Below are positions 1 to 10,506 of a DNA stretch of 64,000 nucleotides, in pieces. The stretch is from Phytoseiulus persimilis (lineage: Eukaryota; Arthropoda; Arachnida; Mesostigmata; Phytoseiidae). The stretch is from assembly GCA_037576195.1 (NCBI GenBank), contig CM075104.1, positions 14,276,211 to 14,340,210 on the forward strand. Reading direction: 5' to 3'. The notes under the pieces are model-generated. The model was not told the origin of the DNA. It worked only from the letters and a program-made list of their open reading frames with translations, and did no database searches. Position 1 is the first letter of the stretch, and the number at the start of each line of letters is the position of its first letter. Position numbers and translations under genes: made by a program.

Positions 1-114
1 AATGACAATTACCGAAGGAGAAGTCGGCCCTCGAATGACACCGGTCCGAATGAAAACAAAGTCGTTCCGACCAAACTCATTAATCGTCACCCAACAAGTT
101 TTGGAACGACTCAA
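1..114 (+). CDS. possible penultimate coding exon, cut by the window edge
   Basis: Reading from base 1 gives 38 codons without a stop, rich in Asn, Thr and Arg, ending at a moderate donor (CAA followed by GTGACG at 115). The exon would end in phase 0. The next good acceptor (TTTTCAG, AG at 299-300) opens a phase-0 exon, so the two fit with a 186-base intron. Without splicing the frame stops at 157-159. The left boundary lies outside the window. No protein family was recognised. The call rests on phase agreement and composition only. Confidence 0.22.
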
Positions 115-300
115 GTGACGGATGAGGGGAGCGGCACTCCAAACTTTGACCTTACTTGAACCATGTCATTAGCGGCGCCAGATTTCTGAGTGTGTCCCGC
201 GAGGAATGAGTGAAACCGAGGAACGAATCGCAAGCGCGAACCTCGGATGTCCGATGGCGATGGGCAGAGCAAGAGGCCGCCTGTATTTTTTAGTTTTCAG

Positions 301-513
301 CGTCAGCCGAAAATTCCTCCTGCTTGTGGTTCGAAGGGACAGGGTGCGGATCCCGCTGAGCTAATCCGAATTGGCCAATCGGACGCCATTGAAAAGTTCA
401 AAGGTGAACGAGTCAGCCGCAGCGAATTCGACCTTCTTTTCGAGCTCTTTTCTTCCTTAAACGATAGCGTTGTGTATCAATTCATTTACAACTCATGGTG
501 GCGGATTCCGTAG
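301..513 (+). CDS. candidate terminal coding exon
   Basis: A clear acceptor (a T-rich stretch ending TTTTCAG) is followed by 70 codons and a TAG at 511-513. The residues look protein-like, with a charged middle (DAIEKFKGERVSRSEFDLLF) and an aromatic, hydrophobic end (VVYQFIYNSWW). In phase it joins the frame at 1-114. The same frame stays open after the TAG to a TGA at 889-891, which is discussed under findings. There is no AATAAA just downstream. No family was recognised. Confidence 0.3.
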   Translation, partial: RQPKIPPACGSKGQGADPAELIRIGQSDAIEKFKGERVSRSEFDLLFELFSSLNDSVVYQFIYNSWWRIP

Positions 514-1793
514 TGTGAGGGTGGAGAACTGCTGCTCAGCAGATACGGGGACCGAGTGGCGCATTGGGTTCGATTCTCCAAGTCGGCGAAAACTCTCGAT
601 GGCGGCACCTTGAATAAATTAATACCGTTTCGATTCTCGGGGAGGTGGAAACTCGAGAGAAAAACTGCGTACACTGCGAAGGAGATACCCGGTGGTCAGG
701 GAATCGTGCGGATGGCAGCATGCGATCGAATTCCTCCAGCTCATCAGCTCACCCGGCTATTCGGCCCTACCGCTTATTCGGCTCGAAGATGGATCCAGCC
801 GCCTGATTCGGCCGGGAAGCGCCGCTCCGGAGTGGACCTGAGAGACTGGTACTTCTGTACTTGCATTCGTGGTCATCGATTGGCAATGTGATGATTCTCG
901 GAAGAGAAAGAAATCCTCACATCATGGTGAGGGATGATTCTTGGAGCCGAGCCGTGGAGAAACTCTCCTCGAGGAAATACAAGGCTCATCGTTGTTGCCG
1001 CGCTGTTTTGTCGACTGTAATGATCAAGTGAATGATGAAGTATCGAGTTCACGACTCTGAAACGGGAGCTCCGTATGGGGGTACCGTCATTCTTAATAAA
1101 CATGCGATTCGCTCTTGATCGTATGCAGCTCTGTAACATGGATCCCGTGCTGGGAGGACCTGTGGCGTCGTCTGGAGATTGGTTCCGTTCACCGCAGGCA
1201 GGGGGAAAACACGACTGGCTGAAGGAGCTCAACGGATCTCAATCGTTTCTCCAGCCGGTTGATGAACCGTGGCCCCAGCTCATGCCTCCGGCACGAGCCC
1301 GAATGGAGGGGGAAGCAGCGCTGATCGCACGCGCGAGAAGACCTCATCGTAGCCCTGCGAATCTGCAGATTCAATTCAGACCGCGCTGAACGCTTGGTTA
1401 TCTCTCATCGGCTCCTCTCCGAATCAGCCAATCGAGCGACTGGAAGAGCGAGCGCGTGAAGCACCTCGGCTCTCAGGTCAGCCCTCGCTACTCCGTCTTC
1501 CATGTTCTCAAATCCGATCATTATTGATCCGATTAGCCTGTGGCGGCTATTATGACTTGCGGACAGACGCCTTCTCGGCTTGGCCTATTATTTTTCGCCC
1601 GGATCGTTGACTGAATTCCCAGATCACCGATGAGGCCACGAAAGATGGACGAACGGAGCAAACACGCGCTATGCAACGCGTAGTTCATCAAATCTCGAGA
1701 CATCGACCGAGGCCGGCGCGGCGGTGGACCGACCGATCGGCCTGCTCTTGGGTTTCTCAATTTATGACTTGCCTAGTGCGACATAAAATACCA
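514..1793. other. no supported gene
   Basis: Frame continuation of the preceding exon (514-891) is open and moderately protein-like, and an acceptor-like CTCCAG at about 1250 opens a 44-codon frame to a TGA near 1389. Neither has a convincing start or partner exon. No repeat or RNA gene was seen. Confidence 0.3.
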
Positions 1794-2106
1794 CTAATTA
1801 CTGTTGGCATAAATCTTGCTCAGCGTTTCGGGTTCGCTGGTCGTTACGTCGGTGGGGTTTATTGCTGCCGCTGTGGCTGATTCTGCCGCCGCGGTCTCCT
1901 TTTGCTCGTCCTGCTCGACAACTCGACTTGAAATGCCCGCCAAATCAAGGTCGGCCGCAGCCGCGCAAGACGAACCATCATCGTCATCAACAACAACAAC
2001 ACCTACAACCGTTTCAGCGTTGACCGCGACGCCATCGGGGTGAAGCGGGAGACCGAGGGAAACGACAGCGACGATGATGCGATCGACTCGATTCCCACTG
2101 CTGGCG
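1794..2106 (-). CDS. candidate acidic, Ala-rich C-terminal exon
   Basis: On the minus strand an acceptor-like CTGATACAG precedes one base plus 103 codons and a TAG (1794-1796). The product starts hydrophobic, then has a Val run and four Asp in a row, followed by an Ala/Glu/Thr-rich tail ending IYANSN. Glu, Asp and Ala make up much of the last 70 residues, as in disordered regulatory tails. Part of the pattern comes from a GTT/GAT triplet-rich stretch that would look biased in any frame. It could be the last exon of a minus-strand gene that also includes 3439-3702, but no middle exon could be proved. Confidence 0.25.
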
Positions 2107-3438
2107 CTGTATCAGATGAACGCTTGGAAACATGAGTCGCTATTAATCACACAAACTGAGGAGTAAACGCACGCAAAGTTCCCGCCGCAGAGCATCCAGC
2201 TGACCTTATCTGGTTGACGCGGTTCAGAAGCGGAAGCGATGGATGGACGTATCGAGCAATGAATTGCTTTCTGTGGGAGCTCTGGCCGTCTTTAGTGTTG
2301 ACGTTGTCGTCAACCTCATCGTTGTTGTCGTCGTGAGCTGTGGATGGCGACGGAGAGGATCGACACGACAACGAACACTGGGATCCTGTCTTCGGACCGG
2401 GAGCAGATCTAGAGCAGCGGTCATGGCGGCAACGGCAGAAATTAATAATGATGGATAATTTTTTCCTTGCTCGCCTCTGGACAGTCGTGACACGAAACGA
2501 CACCCATCCCAGAATAGATAAGATTCGACATGTATGAACGCGTATGAGGACGATGACGACAGCGTCGGCAAGCATGATGTTGCAGGCGTCGCCGAGAGAT
2601 CCAATCCTGCATTGAGGGAGCCCGATAGCGGTGGTCTGGCGCTTGGTGTCGAAGGAATTCCGAAGGTATTAACAGCCACGCCATTCAGAGGTGGCGGTCC
2701 GCGGGTTGGTTGCGTTAACCACAGCGATTGCTGCACGCAATGTTTCCTTCGGGCCTGCCGTGGTACAGCAACATTGCTCCGTTTTCGTCTTTTGTTTTTC
2801 TCGGCGCCGGTTTGGGAACGCGTGCGCACCAGGCTTCGCTCCTCTCCAGCGCGGAGAACATTCGCGAGGAGGGGAACAGCAACGAGAGGAACGAGACCTC
2901 GAAGCGTCGATACTTCGGGCGTCGTTGAGGAGCGTGTAGAGCTTTTCTAGAATACGACACGCAACGTCCGCTGCTCGTGCTTAAGCGGTGTAACTTTCGC
3001 ATCTCGCTCTCCAACGAACTCCGAGCCAGTACACTTCGGAAAGTAGAAAGCGAAGAAACGGGATTCAAAGCGGCTCGTCGCTCGCAGAATCAAAGAGTTG
3101 CCTCGCCGTTCTCGGTTCTTCGGTTCCGTCTCGTCTCTCTCCATTCGTCTCCGTCTCGTTGGGGTTTCCCGTTCCGCCGGAGGCCGGAATGAGTTGAATC
3201 GCGTCGAGAGCAACACACGCGAGAACAAACTTCACTGGACACGCAGCCGTTGTTGCCGCGCCATCGGATTCATCCCCATTAGGAACGAAAGGCTTGCAGG
3301 GCCGACCGGCTGAATGGCTTGCCGGCGGGGGCATAGGAGAGCAAGAATAATAATAATAATAAGAAGGACAAGCACCAGTAAAAGAAATGGGGAGAGACGA
3401 ACGACGAGCAAGTTGTGTTGTAATTTCGCTTAAAAGCC
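2107..3438. other. no supported gene; long open minus frame
   Basis: A minus-strand frame is open from about 2942 to 2224 and contains a basic stretch (EKNKRRKRS) and a Pro/Ser-rich part. It has no ATG near its 5' end and no firm splice sites, and its length is within chance. An AAT microsatellite lies at 3346-3362. Confidence 0.25.
3346..3362. repeat. (AAT)n microsatellite
   Basis: Five and two-thirds copies of AAT in a row, directly visible. Confidence 0.9.
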
Positions 3439-3702
3439 TCACTGGTCAACTCTGCGAGGAGGCTTCTGCTTATTAGACGACAGCTCCTTTCTTCCTCTTT
3501 TTTTTGCTCGTTGACTTTGTGAGGCATCACTCGACGACACTGTGTGCGAGTCCAAACAAGTTGTTGTTTGTGTTCGTCCACTACTTGTAGACATCGTCAC
3601 TGAAGTGGTCGTCGTAGCAGTCTCCGTAATCGCCGTAGCTGTCGTCGTTGGTGGCATTTCGACCGCTGGTCCGTCCGTCGATTTGTCTACTCGTTCGGCC
3701 AT
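3439..3702 (-). CDS. candidate Thr-rich N-terminal exon with basic cluster
   Basis: An ATG at 3702-3700 opens 87 codons. Residues 1-16 are mixed, about residues 17-45 are very rich in Thr with Ala, Glu and Val, then a Ser-rich stretch leads to a basic cluster (RAKKRGRKE) that resembles a nuclear localisation signal. A donor (GACCA followed by GTGAGG) overlaps the in-frame TGA, so the exon would splice out just before the stop. Such composition is common in disordered N-termini of nuclear proteins. That is inference; no domain is visible. Triplet repeats in the DNA could produce the Thr run by themselves. Confidence 0.3.
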   Translation of the reverse strand: MAERVDKSTDGPAVEMPPTTTATAITETATTTTSVTMSTSSGRTQTTTCLDSHTVSSSDASQSQRAKKRGRKELSSNKQKPPRRVDQ

Positions 3703-4698
3703 CTATCCGCTCGTGCCACTGATCGTACGTCCCTCGTGCGTTCACTGTGCTGCAGCGCAACTTGTTAAGGTTGCTCCGACAATGAAGCCGTCACCTCATT
3801 TGCTGAGGCACTTCATAGAAGAGGACAGAATGCTTGGAACAGGTGTCTCTTGCAGAATGCACACTTGCTTTGAGGACCTCGCGAGTGCACGAGCATTGGA
3901 GCTGTACGTTCTTGAGATTGATATCTTCATAATCTTGGCCTGCACGGTAATCGCGCACTTCATGTCTCGGATGCAAATTGTGCGTCCGTTCGAAATAACT
4001 CTCGAAGAAGTATGATGTGTTGTAAATAAAGGGGATCGGATGGCGAGACGCGACATTCCACAGTCCGCGGCGGAAAACATGTTGACGCCAACGCAACGGC
4101 GACAATTTTTCACTGTTTCCACCGGAAAGCTCCCAGCACTCCTTCCTCCGGAATTTATAGAGGCCTATGATAAATACTCTTGCAATATCTCGACATTGTG
4201 AAAAATAAGCGCCAATATCGCCTCCAAGACGATCGTTTTCGCCGAGCAATTATTGAATTACAGAGAGAAATACAGCGTGCGGGGCCTCTGTTGGCGCTCG
4301 TTTAAACTGTCGTTGCCAAAGAAGCGATTAGAGAGTATCTGTCCGGAGGAGGCCCCACGGACGGTGTCAGAGCCCGCTGTGTGAAATTCGCTTCATTCGT
4401 TCATCGGCTAGTTCTAAATCGTTCCTGTGGAACGGCGAAGGAACTGTTTCGGATGAAACGGAAATGATGAGTTGTAGAGTATCATCCAACCGACGACAGC
4501 GCCCAGTCCGAGAGGTCAGCCGACGATTCTTTCAAGTTCCGTTGTGGTTGAGCTTCGATCGCGATTTCTCATGCTGGTGAAATGGTCAAGGCAGCGTTGT
4601 TGAGCTTCGCTCTTTCTCAGAGTGATTGGGTCTGCACCGGGAACTGGGCTGAGATACTTGCGTTCATCCAGAGAGCCTAAAATGCTCCTCGGGTTTTA
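3703..4698. other. no supported gene; overlapping open frames
   Basis: A minus frame of 152 codons (3791-4249) and a plus frame of 157 codons (3542-4015) overlap antisense. Neither has a clear ATG context plus splice signals, so neither is called. No repeat was seen. Confidence 0.3.
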
Positions 4699-4854
4699 TC
4701 ATCGCGGCGATCGAGTTCGATTGACAAAATCCATTAACAGATAAGCGAATGCCTCGGAAGCCTCTACGATGCGCTCCTGTGTGGATTTAGATTTCCTTTT
4801 TTTTGAAGTCTTGGCCACTCTTGAATCGTCATCCTCGTTGTCATCTTGTGCCAT
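4699..4854 (-). CDS. small acidic/basic ORF, 51 residues
   Basis: An ATG in good context (G at -3 and +4) opens 51 codons to a TGA. The product begins with an acidic block (AQDDNEDDD), followed by a lysine-rich block (KTSKKRKSKS), then a likely helix (ERIVEASEAFAYLLMDF). This layout is typical of small nuclear or chromatin-associated proteins, but no family was recognised. The frame is also open 33 codons upstream of this ATG, so it may be a terminal exon. A plus-strand open frame (4897-5088) lies beside it. Confidence 0.3.
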   Translation of the reverse strand: MAQDDNEDDDSRVAKTSKKRKSKSTQERIVEASEAFAYLLMDFVNRTRSPR

Positions 4855-4896
4855 CACGAAGTGCGGCGCAGGCGACTGTTTACGAGGAGATAACGC

Positions 4897-5343
4897 ATGC
4901 AGCAAGAAATGTCTCGCTACCTGGTTTATTTCCATACCGACCAGAGGAACCATTGGTTCTGTCCCGATCGAATGAATCGTCAGCGCCCGAAAGCGAGCGA
5001 CACAACGCGCGGCTGGACAGATAAGCGGCTGGACACCCTGGTCGATATCGAAGTTATCGTCACCCTCCTACATTCAACGACCGCGTAACGAGCAGACGCT
5101 GCAAACGGCAGAGGAACAACCGAAGTGACCCAAGCTGTCGAGGGAGCGGGAATCATCGCAAAAATTCCCTGTTGTCGGGCAACAAACATTGTCGGAAACG
5201 GGGTTCGAATCATCAGAATGTTCTGCTGCAAGAATCTCGACTCGCAGTCGGAGCCAGTTGAGAGCATCAACACTTGTGTTGACAAATCGATCATTCTACT
5301 CGACCCCTCCCGGAGAAAAAGCATACGTAATGTTCAAAGTTGA
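4897..5343 (+). pseudogene. open frame interrupted by one TAA
   Basis: An ATG at 4897 opens 63 codons to a TAA at 5086-5088. The same frame then stays open for 84 more codons to a TGA at 5341-5343. Both halves have mixed, protein-like composition; the second holds several cysteines. It may be two unrelated chance frames, an exon pair, or a decayed gene. No homology is recognised, so 'pseudogene' only describes the interruption. Confidence 0.15.
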
Positions 5344-6462
5344 ACGATTCGAACCCCGTATGCCTGTAGAGGAAGGATAGAAGCAGAACTACGCAAAGAT
5401 AGACAGACGCGCGAAGATCGTTCATCATAAATATGAACGGACTGATGATCCAGCTGGAAATATCGAGGGTTGGGCGGCGCGGCTCCATTCAAGGAACAAG
5501 TGGTTCCCATGTTCGTTACATCTGGAAGAAGAAGGAAAAGAAAGATCGATTCCTCTGAATAATTTGCCCTCGACTTGATGCTGCTCAAATGAAACGAAGA
5601 GAACTACGAATTGAGGAACGAACAAGAGTGCGTCCGTGCGTCTGTCCACGGGGTCTCCGGTTCCTTGCTGCAGTCGGGTCGATTAATCATACTCGACTCT
5701 GTCGTTCGCTGCGAGTTCTAAAAGGGTGATAGAAGAAAAAGCAAAGGGAAGAATCGGGTCAGGGAATGAAAGATTTGTTTCCAATCTGACAATGCGCTCA
5801 CGAACTGTGAGCGGTACCAGACCACCTTCCATATCCTTGGATCTGCCAAGCGATGATCATTATGCGCCTCTTCATGTATTGTGGTCTGGAAACAACTTAC
5901 ACGAAATCAGATTGATGGATCGAGGAGCCCTTGGACATCGAACGTGAGTGAGCGATGGAGAGATTAGTGCCAGTCAAACTGAATCATGCGGCGGCGACCA
6001 TTTGGGTTGGAGACAGGTATCTCAATGTGGTGTGTTGGTAAACGGTGCCACTCGACAGCGATTCTTCGGCGCCACGTGAGAGCCCCATCCGTTTGCGAAC
6101 AAAACGTCACCCAGGCGGCCGCCGACGCCATTTTCCGCGGAAAACGATCGCCGTGATGCAAGAATGGTGATCCCTGCGCATGGGAGTCTTCTTCGAATAT
6201 TCCGCGGCTACGAATTCCATTCGCTCATTCTTGAGACGAGAGTACTCAGCACTAACCGGTTATGTTGTCGTTCAGCTTGATCTCGACACCGCTGCTTCGT
6301 GAGGCTGGAATCGCCCGCTAAATTTGACGTACAGCCCCTGATTCCAGTGATCCAATTCTGAATCCCTTGGATCACTGGAGCACCTTGGATGCAAACATAG
6401 CTCTGCATGCTCCGAGTTCATCCAACGACCTGTCTCAGAGCTCGTTTCCCGGCTTTGCTGCG
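5344..6462. other. no supported gene; possible exon end at 5944
   Basis: A plus frame from about 5726 runs into a GTGAGT donor at 5945 (phase 2) and is moderately protein-like, but has no clear 5' end. Nothing else stands out. Confidence 0.25.
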
Positions 6463-6646
6463 ATGGTTCTCATTTTTTGGGAGGTGAAACTGGCTCTGCG
6501 GGAATGTATTTCCTGTAAACGAACGTTACCTCGAACAAACGAGGGAAAGACAGGGCCAAGTTCTCCGGAGCTGTACACAGTCATAACAGAGTGCAAAGCG
6601 TCAAATAATTTACAATGGCTATTTTTGTTTCAGGTGAAAACTGAAG
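6463..6646 (+). CDS. candidate first exon of a two-exon gene
   Basis: An ATG with G at -3 and +4 opens a frame that reaches a near-perfect donor at 6647 (AAG followed by GTGAGTACG), ending in phase 1. The next exon candidate, 7067-7218, begins in the matching phase. The joined product would be 111 residues with four Cys in the first exon. There is also a strong acceptor inside the exon (TTTGTTTCAG at 6624-6633), so the real unit may be a 13-base microexon, 6634-6646, with the coding part upstream lying elsewhere. No family was recognised. Confidence 0.3.
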
Positions 6647-7066
6647 GTGAGTACGCCGATCCATCTTAATGGGCATGCTGCGGGCAGGACCCCCGCCGCG
6701 TGGGGCGCCATTACGAGCCGCATACAGACGAACAGCAGCGACGCCGTTGGACCTCCGACGAAGTGACAATCTTCAGCACGGCGCTAATCGTTGCGAAAAG
6801 AAGCTTAAACTCTGTATCAACTGAGCGGAGTCGCAGCGTGCTCCCACCACTACCACCGCCATAATCGCAGTGAGTGAGTCAAGCTCAGGGTTGTGTTCTT
6901 GTTTACCTGCGACGTGACGCGAAGTCCCGTTCGCGGTGAGTGCGATAGGGGGTGAGCTCAGGCCTGAAAACAGAAACACAGGACACCGGAGCAGTTTGTT
7001 AGCTTGTTTGTTTGTATGTATGCATGCCCGCTGAGATAGTTCCCGGCTGTTTCTTCTCCACTGTAG

Positions 7067-7218
7067 GGCTTATTCATGACCAGAAAAAAACTTTTGGTCT
7101 TGAAGGAGGCGACCAGATCGTAAAACTAGCAAGGGATAAGGAAGACTATTGGGAACCGCTTGGGAAAGCATTCGAGATGCCGTTCGGCATGAGACAGAAG
7201 ACCCGCTGGAGTGTATAA
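7067..7218 (+). CDS. candidate terminal exon, pairs with 6463-6646
   Basis: A textbook acceptor (TTTCTTCTCCACTGTAG) is followed by two bases that complete a Gly codon from the upstream donor, then 49 codons to a TAA at 7216-7218. The sequence is rich in Lys, Glu and Asp (DQKKTFGLEGG, LARDKEDYWEP) and unlike the Arg/Ser-rich background frames. The implied intron is 6647-7066. A TATAAAA string overlaps the stop but no AATAAA follows. Function unknown. Confidence 0.35.
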
Positions 7219-8528
7219 AACAAACGTGCTCACTCGTCTGCAAACTCGCCGTTCGGAGCGATGCGTCAAACTCGATGTCCTTCAGTATAGACTCTGAGGC
7301 TGGATGTCGCGCGGCAATTTCCTCGTCCGAGAGATTCGAAATTCTCTCGGGAGGAAAACTCGGCGCAATTTGCGAAATCGAGGGACCATCCGACGTTAAT
7401 CGTGGACGGAGTTATCTGCAGCACCGAGCAACAGCGAATTCAATCATAATACTGTCAAGGATCCGGACTGAAGAGAGAACCGTCTGAGCATGCAAATTCA
7501 TTCAAAGAAACTTCGTCTTAGCAGAAATGCTGTGTATCGTCCACGGTTCTCTTCTCGACTTCTATTTCTTCCACTGCGCAAGCGGTATTCTTCCAAGCTG
7601 TCGCCAGCCTATGTGGTCTCCCTTTTTTTTAACAGTCGTTATCTTTCGTAGCGTGCGGTTTAATCCTTTTCTGAGAGACCAATTTCTAGTCCGTTACGGC
7701 AGTCGGAGAATTCATATTTATCATGATCATTGCGATCAGAATATCCCAACAGAAAAAATCATGGTCTCCTGAATTTCCACCATTAATCCGTTACCATGAG
7801 ACTGCCTCTTTTCTCTTCTCGTCTTCATGTTTAAAGTGAATGAACTACCGAAGTGATTTCGACTTGTTGTCCATCTGTCATTGCCGGTACGTCAAGTCGA
7901 CACAAGCTGACATTCTTCTGGAGCTTCGGCTTCTTTTCTCACGGTGGATTCCCCGTCGGTCCGCCCCTCTTCTGCCGGCTGGGTGACTACCTGGCTGCTT
8001 TGGTTGAATTGAGGCAAGAAGAGGCAGAAAAGAGAAGGCGTTCAATTCGACAACGGATTTGAACGTGTCCTCTCGCGTGACTCGCTGCCGCGTTCCGTGC
8101 TGACGTCGTCTTCGACTGTTTCGCTTTTGACATGGTCGTCGTCGCAGTGGTTTCGAGAAGCGACGCGGGGTGGGGAGCTTCGACCAACAAAACAAAACGC
8201 TGAACGATGCACCGAAGAGCGCTTGATGAGGAATCTCAGAAAAGTAGCGAGCACGGTAGGGAAAAATAATCAAAGAAGATTTCAACGCGCCTCAAACCAA
8301 GATAGATGCGATGCACTCAGACGACCCGGTCCGTTCCCTCTATCGCGCAGCCAGTGTACATCATCAGGACCAGGGCATCGTGGCTACTGTTCGCAGCGGC
8401 GATAGATATTCTGTTCAGAAAGCGCTCACTCCTCACCATGTTTCGATCTGTTTTTCCTTACCATCCCGCTCCTTTCACTCGTCTCTTTCTCCGCCGGGGC
8501 ACACCTTGTGACGGGGTGTCACCGAAGA
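7219..8528. other. no supported gene
   Basis: Open frames are short and Arg/Ser-biased. A chance 11-base match to the miR-8 5' end lies at 7447-7457 (rejected). No repeat or splice pair could be supported. Confidence 0.35.
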
Positions 8529-8807
8529 ATGTTTATCATGATAAGGTTAGCGCTCTTGTTGGCCTGCTCTTCGGTTTGGCTGAATCGCACTCCTGGTGGT
8601 GTTGCTGCTGCAGACTTCAATGAGCGAAGCAATTACCCCTACGACTACAACCAAGAATTCCTAAACTACTCGTCCGATCGTTTTGCGAGAGAAAGATTAG
8701 CTAAACGCACCTTCGAGCTGATAATGTCTCGAGACAAGCGCGGAAACGCTGCCGCTGAAAGTTCCTCGCTTTCCTCACATCGGAACCAGAGTCGTCGCTC
8801 ATCGTGA
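8529..8807 (+). CDS. secreted prepropeptide-like protein, 92 residues
   Basis: The ATG at 8529 opens a frame to a TGA at 8805-8807. Residues 1-17 (MFIMIRLALLLACSSVW) form a typical signal-peptide core, with a likely cleavage after the Ala-rich GGVAA at about 27. The following segment is Asn/Tyr-rich with an NYS sequon, then comes a dibasic KR near residue 58, a 12-residue spacer, and a second KR followed by Gly. The Ser/His tail could be coding or run into an intron. Such layout is common in neuropeptide or hormone precursors, but there is no amidation GKR and no known mature peptide. A partner exon was not found. Confidence 0.4.
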   Translation: MFIMIRLALLLACSSVWLNRTPGGVAAADFNERSNYPYDYNQEFLNYSSDRFARERLAKRTFELIMSRDKRGNAAAESSSLSSHRNQSRRSS

Positions 8808-9370
8808 AACAAGGCTGGTCATTGGCATGGTCGGGAAACCTATCCACTGCTCTGAGCTTCGCCGTGATTTTCGAAAGTTCTCGCGCTAAGCAGCAAAGAA
8901 TTTCCCCGTAACATGCATGTGCATGCGGGAATTCGGTGCTGCTCCCGACTACTTTCGCCTAGATATCCTCCCCTGACAAGCCCTGATCGATTGACAACCG
9001 CGCCAACTGCATCCGGTGCTCTACGGAAACTCGCGTCGCGTTCGCCTCCGGAGCCCGCGCAAGTGTATGTAAAGTCCAACCAACGCTCTTCGGACGTACA
9101 CGAACAGATCTTGGAGAGGGCTCGATGCTGGATTTTTCCGCCGGAACCCGCTCCGCTCGGCTTCGTAATGGAGTTCTTCTGCCCAAGTCGATCGATCGTT
9201 TGAAGCGGACATCGATCGAGTTTGTTGTAGCAGTAGACTAGTAGAGAAATCGTTCAGATAAACGGGATCGCATCGCCGCAGTCTGGCAGCGGGGAACGAA
9301 CAGTTGAGGACGATGTCATGTCCTACATGCACCATCAGCCTGGAACTGGAAGAAATGTTTTAAAACGCTC
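8808..9370. other. no supported gene
   Basis: No partner exon for the preceding ORF was seen. It contains CATGCATGTGCATGC (8912-8926), also found at 40051-40065. Confidence 0.35.
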
Positions 9371-9913
9371 TCATGTTCTGCAAAGCATCGGAGAGTGGAC
9401 AACCAATGAATGAGGCCGGGCCATGGATAAAGCGATAGATACCTGGACAAAAAGGTAAAGATAGAAATATCGTTTGATAGCGAACGAAGAGACAAACCGA
9501 AGAGGATCGACAGAATGCGCCGAGCTATAAACAACGACCGACGGCGAGTGAAGCAATACCAAGCCTGCATCTGTGGCGACTGCAAAAGGAAACGTTATCT
9601 CGAGAATTGATGCTCCCGAGCCTGCCTTACCGGTTGACGCTGGAGGCTGGCTGGACGCATTTAACGCGCACGAAGCGACATCGAGTCCTGTGATTGAACG
9701 GATCGAAACGCGGAGCTGTATTTGAAAAGAACTTCGCTCACTGTAATTGCCTGTACCACTTTCGGATTCGAATATCACCAGAATCAAGCGGTGCTGATGC
9801 AACAGGAACCGAACTTCAATGGAAATCAGGAACCTGCTTGGAGTGCAGAAAACGGCCCTGACGAGTCTTTCAGTTCTCCTTCTCGAACTCTTGCCGTTTT
9901 GGGAGTTTTCCAT
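9371..9913 (-). CDS. candidate ORF, 180 residues
   Basis: An ATG at 9913-9911 (C at -3, G at +4) opens 180 codons to a stop at 9371. The N-terminus is basic and polar (ENSQNGKSSRRRTERL), the middle is mixed, and the last third is hydrophobic with aromatic clusters (FAIKRYFYLYLFVQVS) that could span a membrane. The frame is longer than most in the region but within chance expectation. No motif was recognised and no splice partner is obvious. Confidence 0.3.
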   Translation of the reverse strand: MENSQNGKSSRRRTERLVRAVFCTPSRFLISIEVRFLLHQHRLILVIFESESGTGNYSERSSFQIQLRVSIRSITGLDVASCALNASSQPPASTGKAGSGASILEITFPFAVATDAGLVLLHSPSVVVYSSAHSVDPLRFVSSFAIKRYFYLYLFVQVSIALSMARPHSLVVHSPMLCRT

Positions 9914-10506
9914 GAGTTTGTTCGGTTATACTCTCGCTGTTGATGTTACGTTTCTCATGGAACTCTTGGAGGGTATCGTGTCATGTCCTTGAACCGATTC
10001 ACTTCTTAGCCCGAACGCACGTAGAGACCCTTAATATTTTCTCTGTTCCGAATCCCGGTCCTTGGGGAAGTCGTCGAGCCGCGAAGGGCCGTCTCCTTGC
10101 TTCAAGGGCGGCCTTTGGCAGAGGCGGAGGGTCGAGTGCGCTGAGGTTTGCGAGTGCACTGGAGCTCTCGAGCTCGAAATGCTTTTTAACTGGACGACGG
10201 ATGTCTCGATGACGAACGGTGTAATCAAGCAATCGTCCGCCATCCGATCGCTTCGAAATTCTTATCTCATTCGGCTACGGCGACGGTACCGGAGTTCTTT
10301 GAATCTCGGCTCTCGCTTCGTCCAATTTCGAGACATCTGATGACTTCTCTGATCGAGCAGAACGAGGTCGGTTAAGAGTATTCCGTGGACAAAGGAATCA
10401 CCGCTGAGGAGAGCTGTGGCCGGACGATGGGGGCCGGGGAAAAGCGTCACTGTTTCCCTACAATGGTGGAAATATATTCCGACGGTCACTAAAGTCCCTT
10501 GCCGAC

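Noticed and set aside
550-590. GGGTTCGATTC resembles a tRNA B box; similar strings at about 5200 and 56208
   Set aside because: T-arm stems do not pair well and no acceptor stem or A box fits upstream.
3542-4015. 157-codon + frame with Val-rich stretch
   Set aside because: It opens on a non-ATG codon and its Val run is the complement of the Thr-rich triplet stretch on the minus strand.
7447-7457. TAATACTGTCA matches the first 11 bases of miR-8/miR-200
   Set aside because: The following bases differ and no upstream or downstream arm pairs with it, so there is no hairpin.
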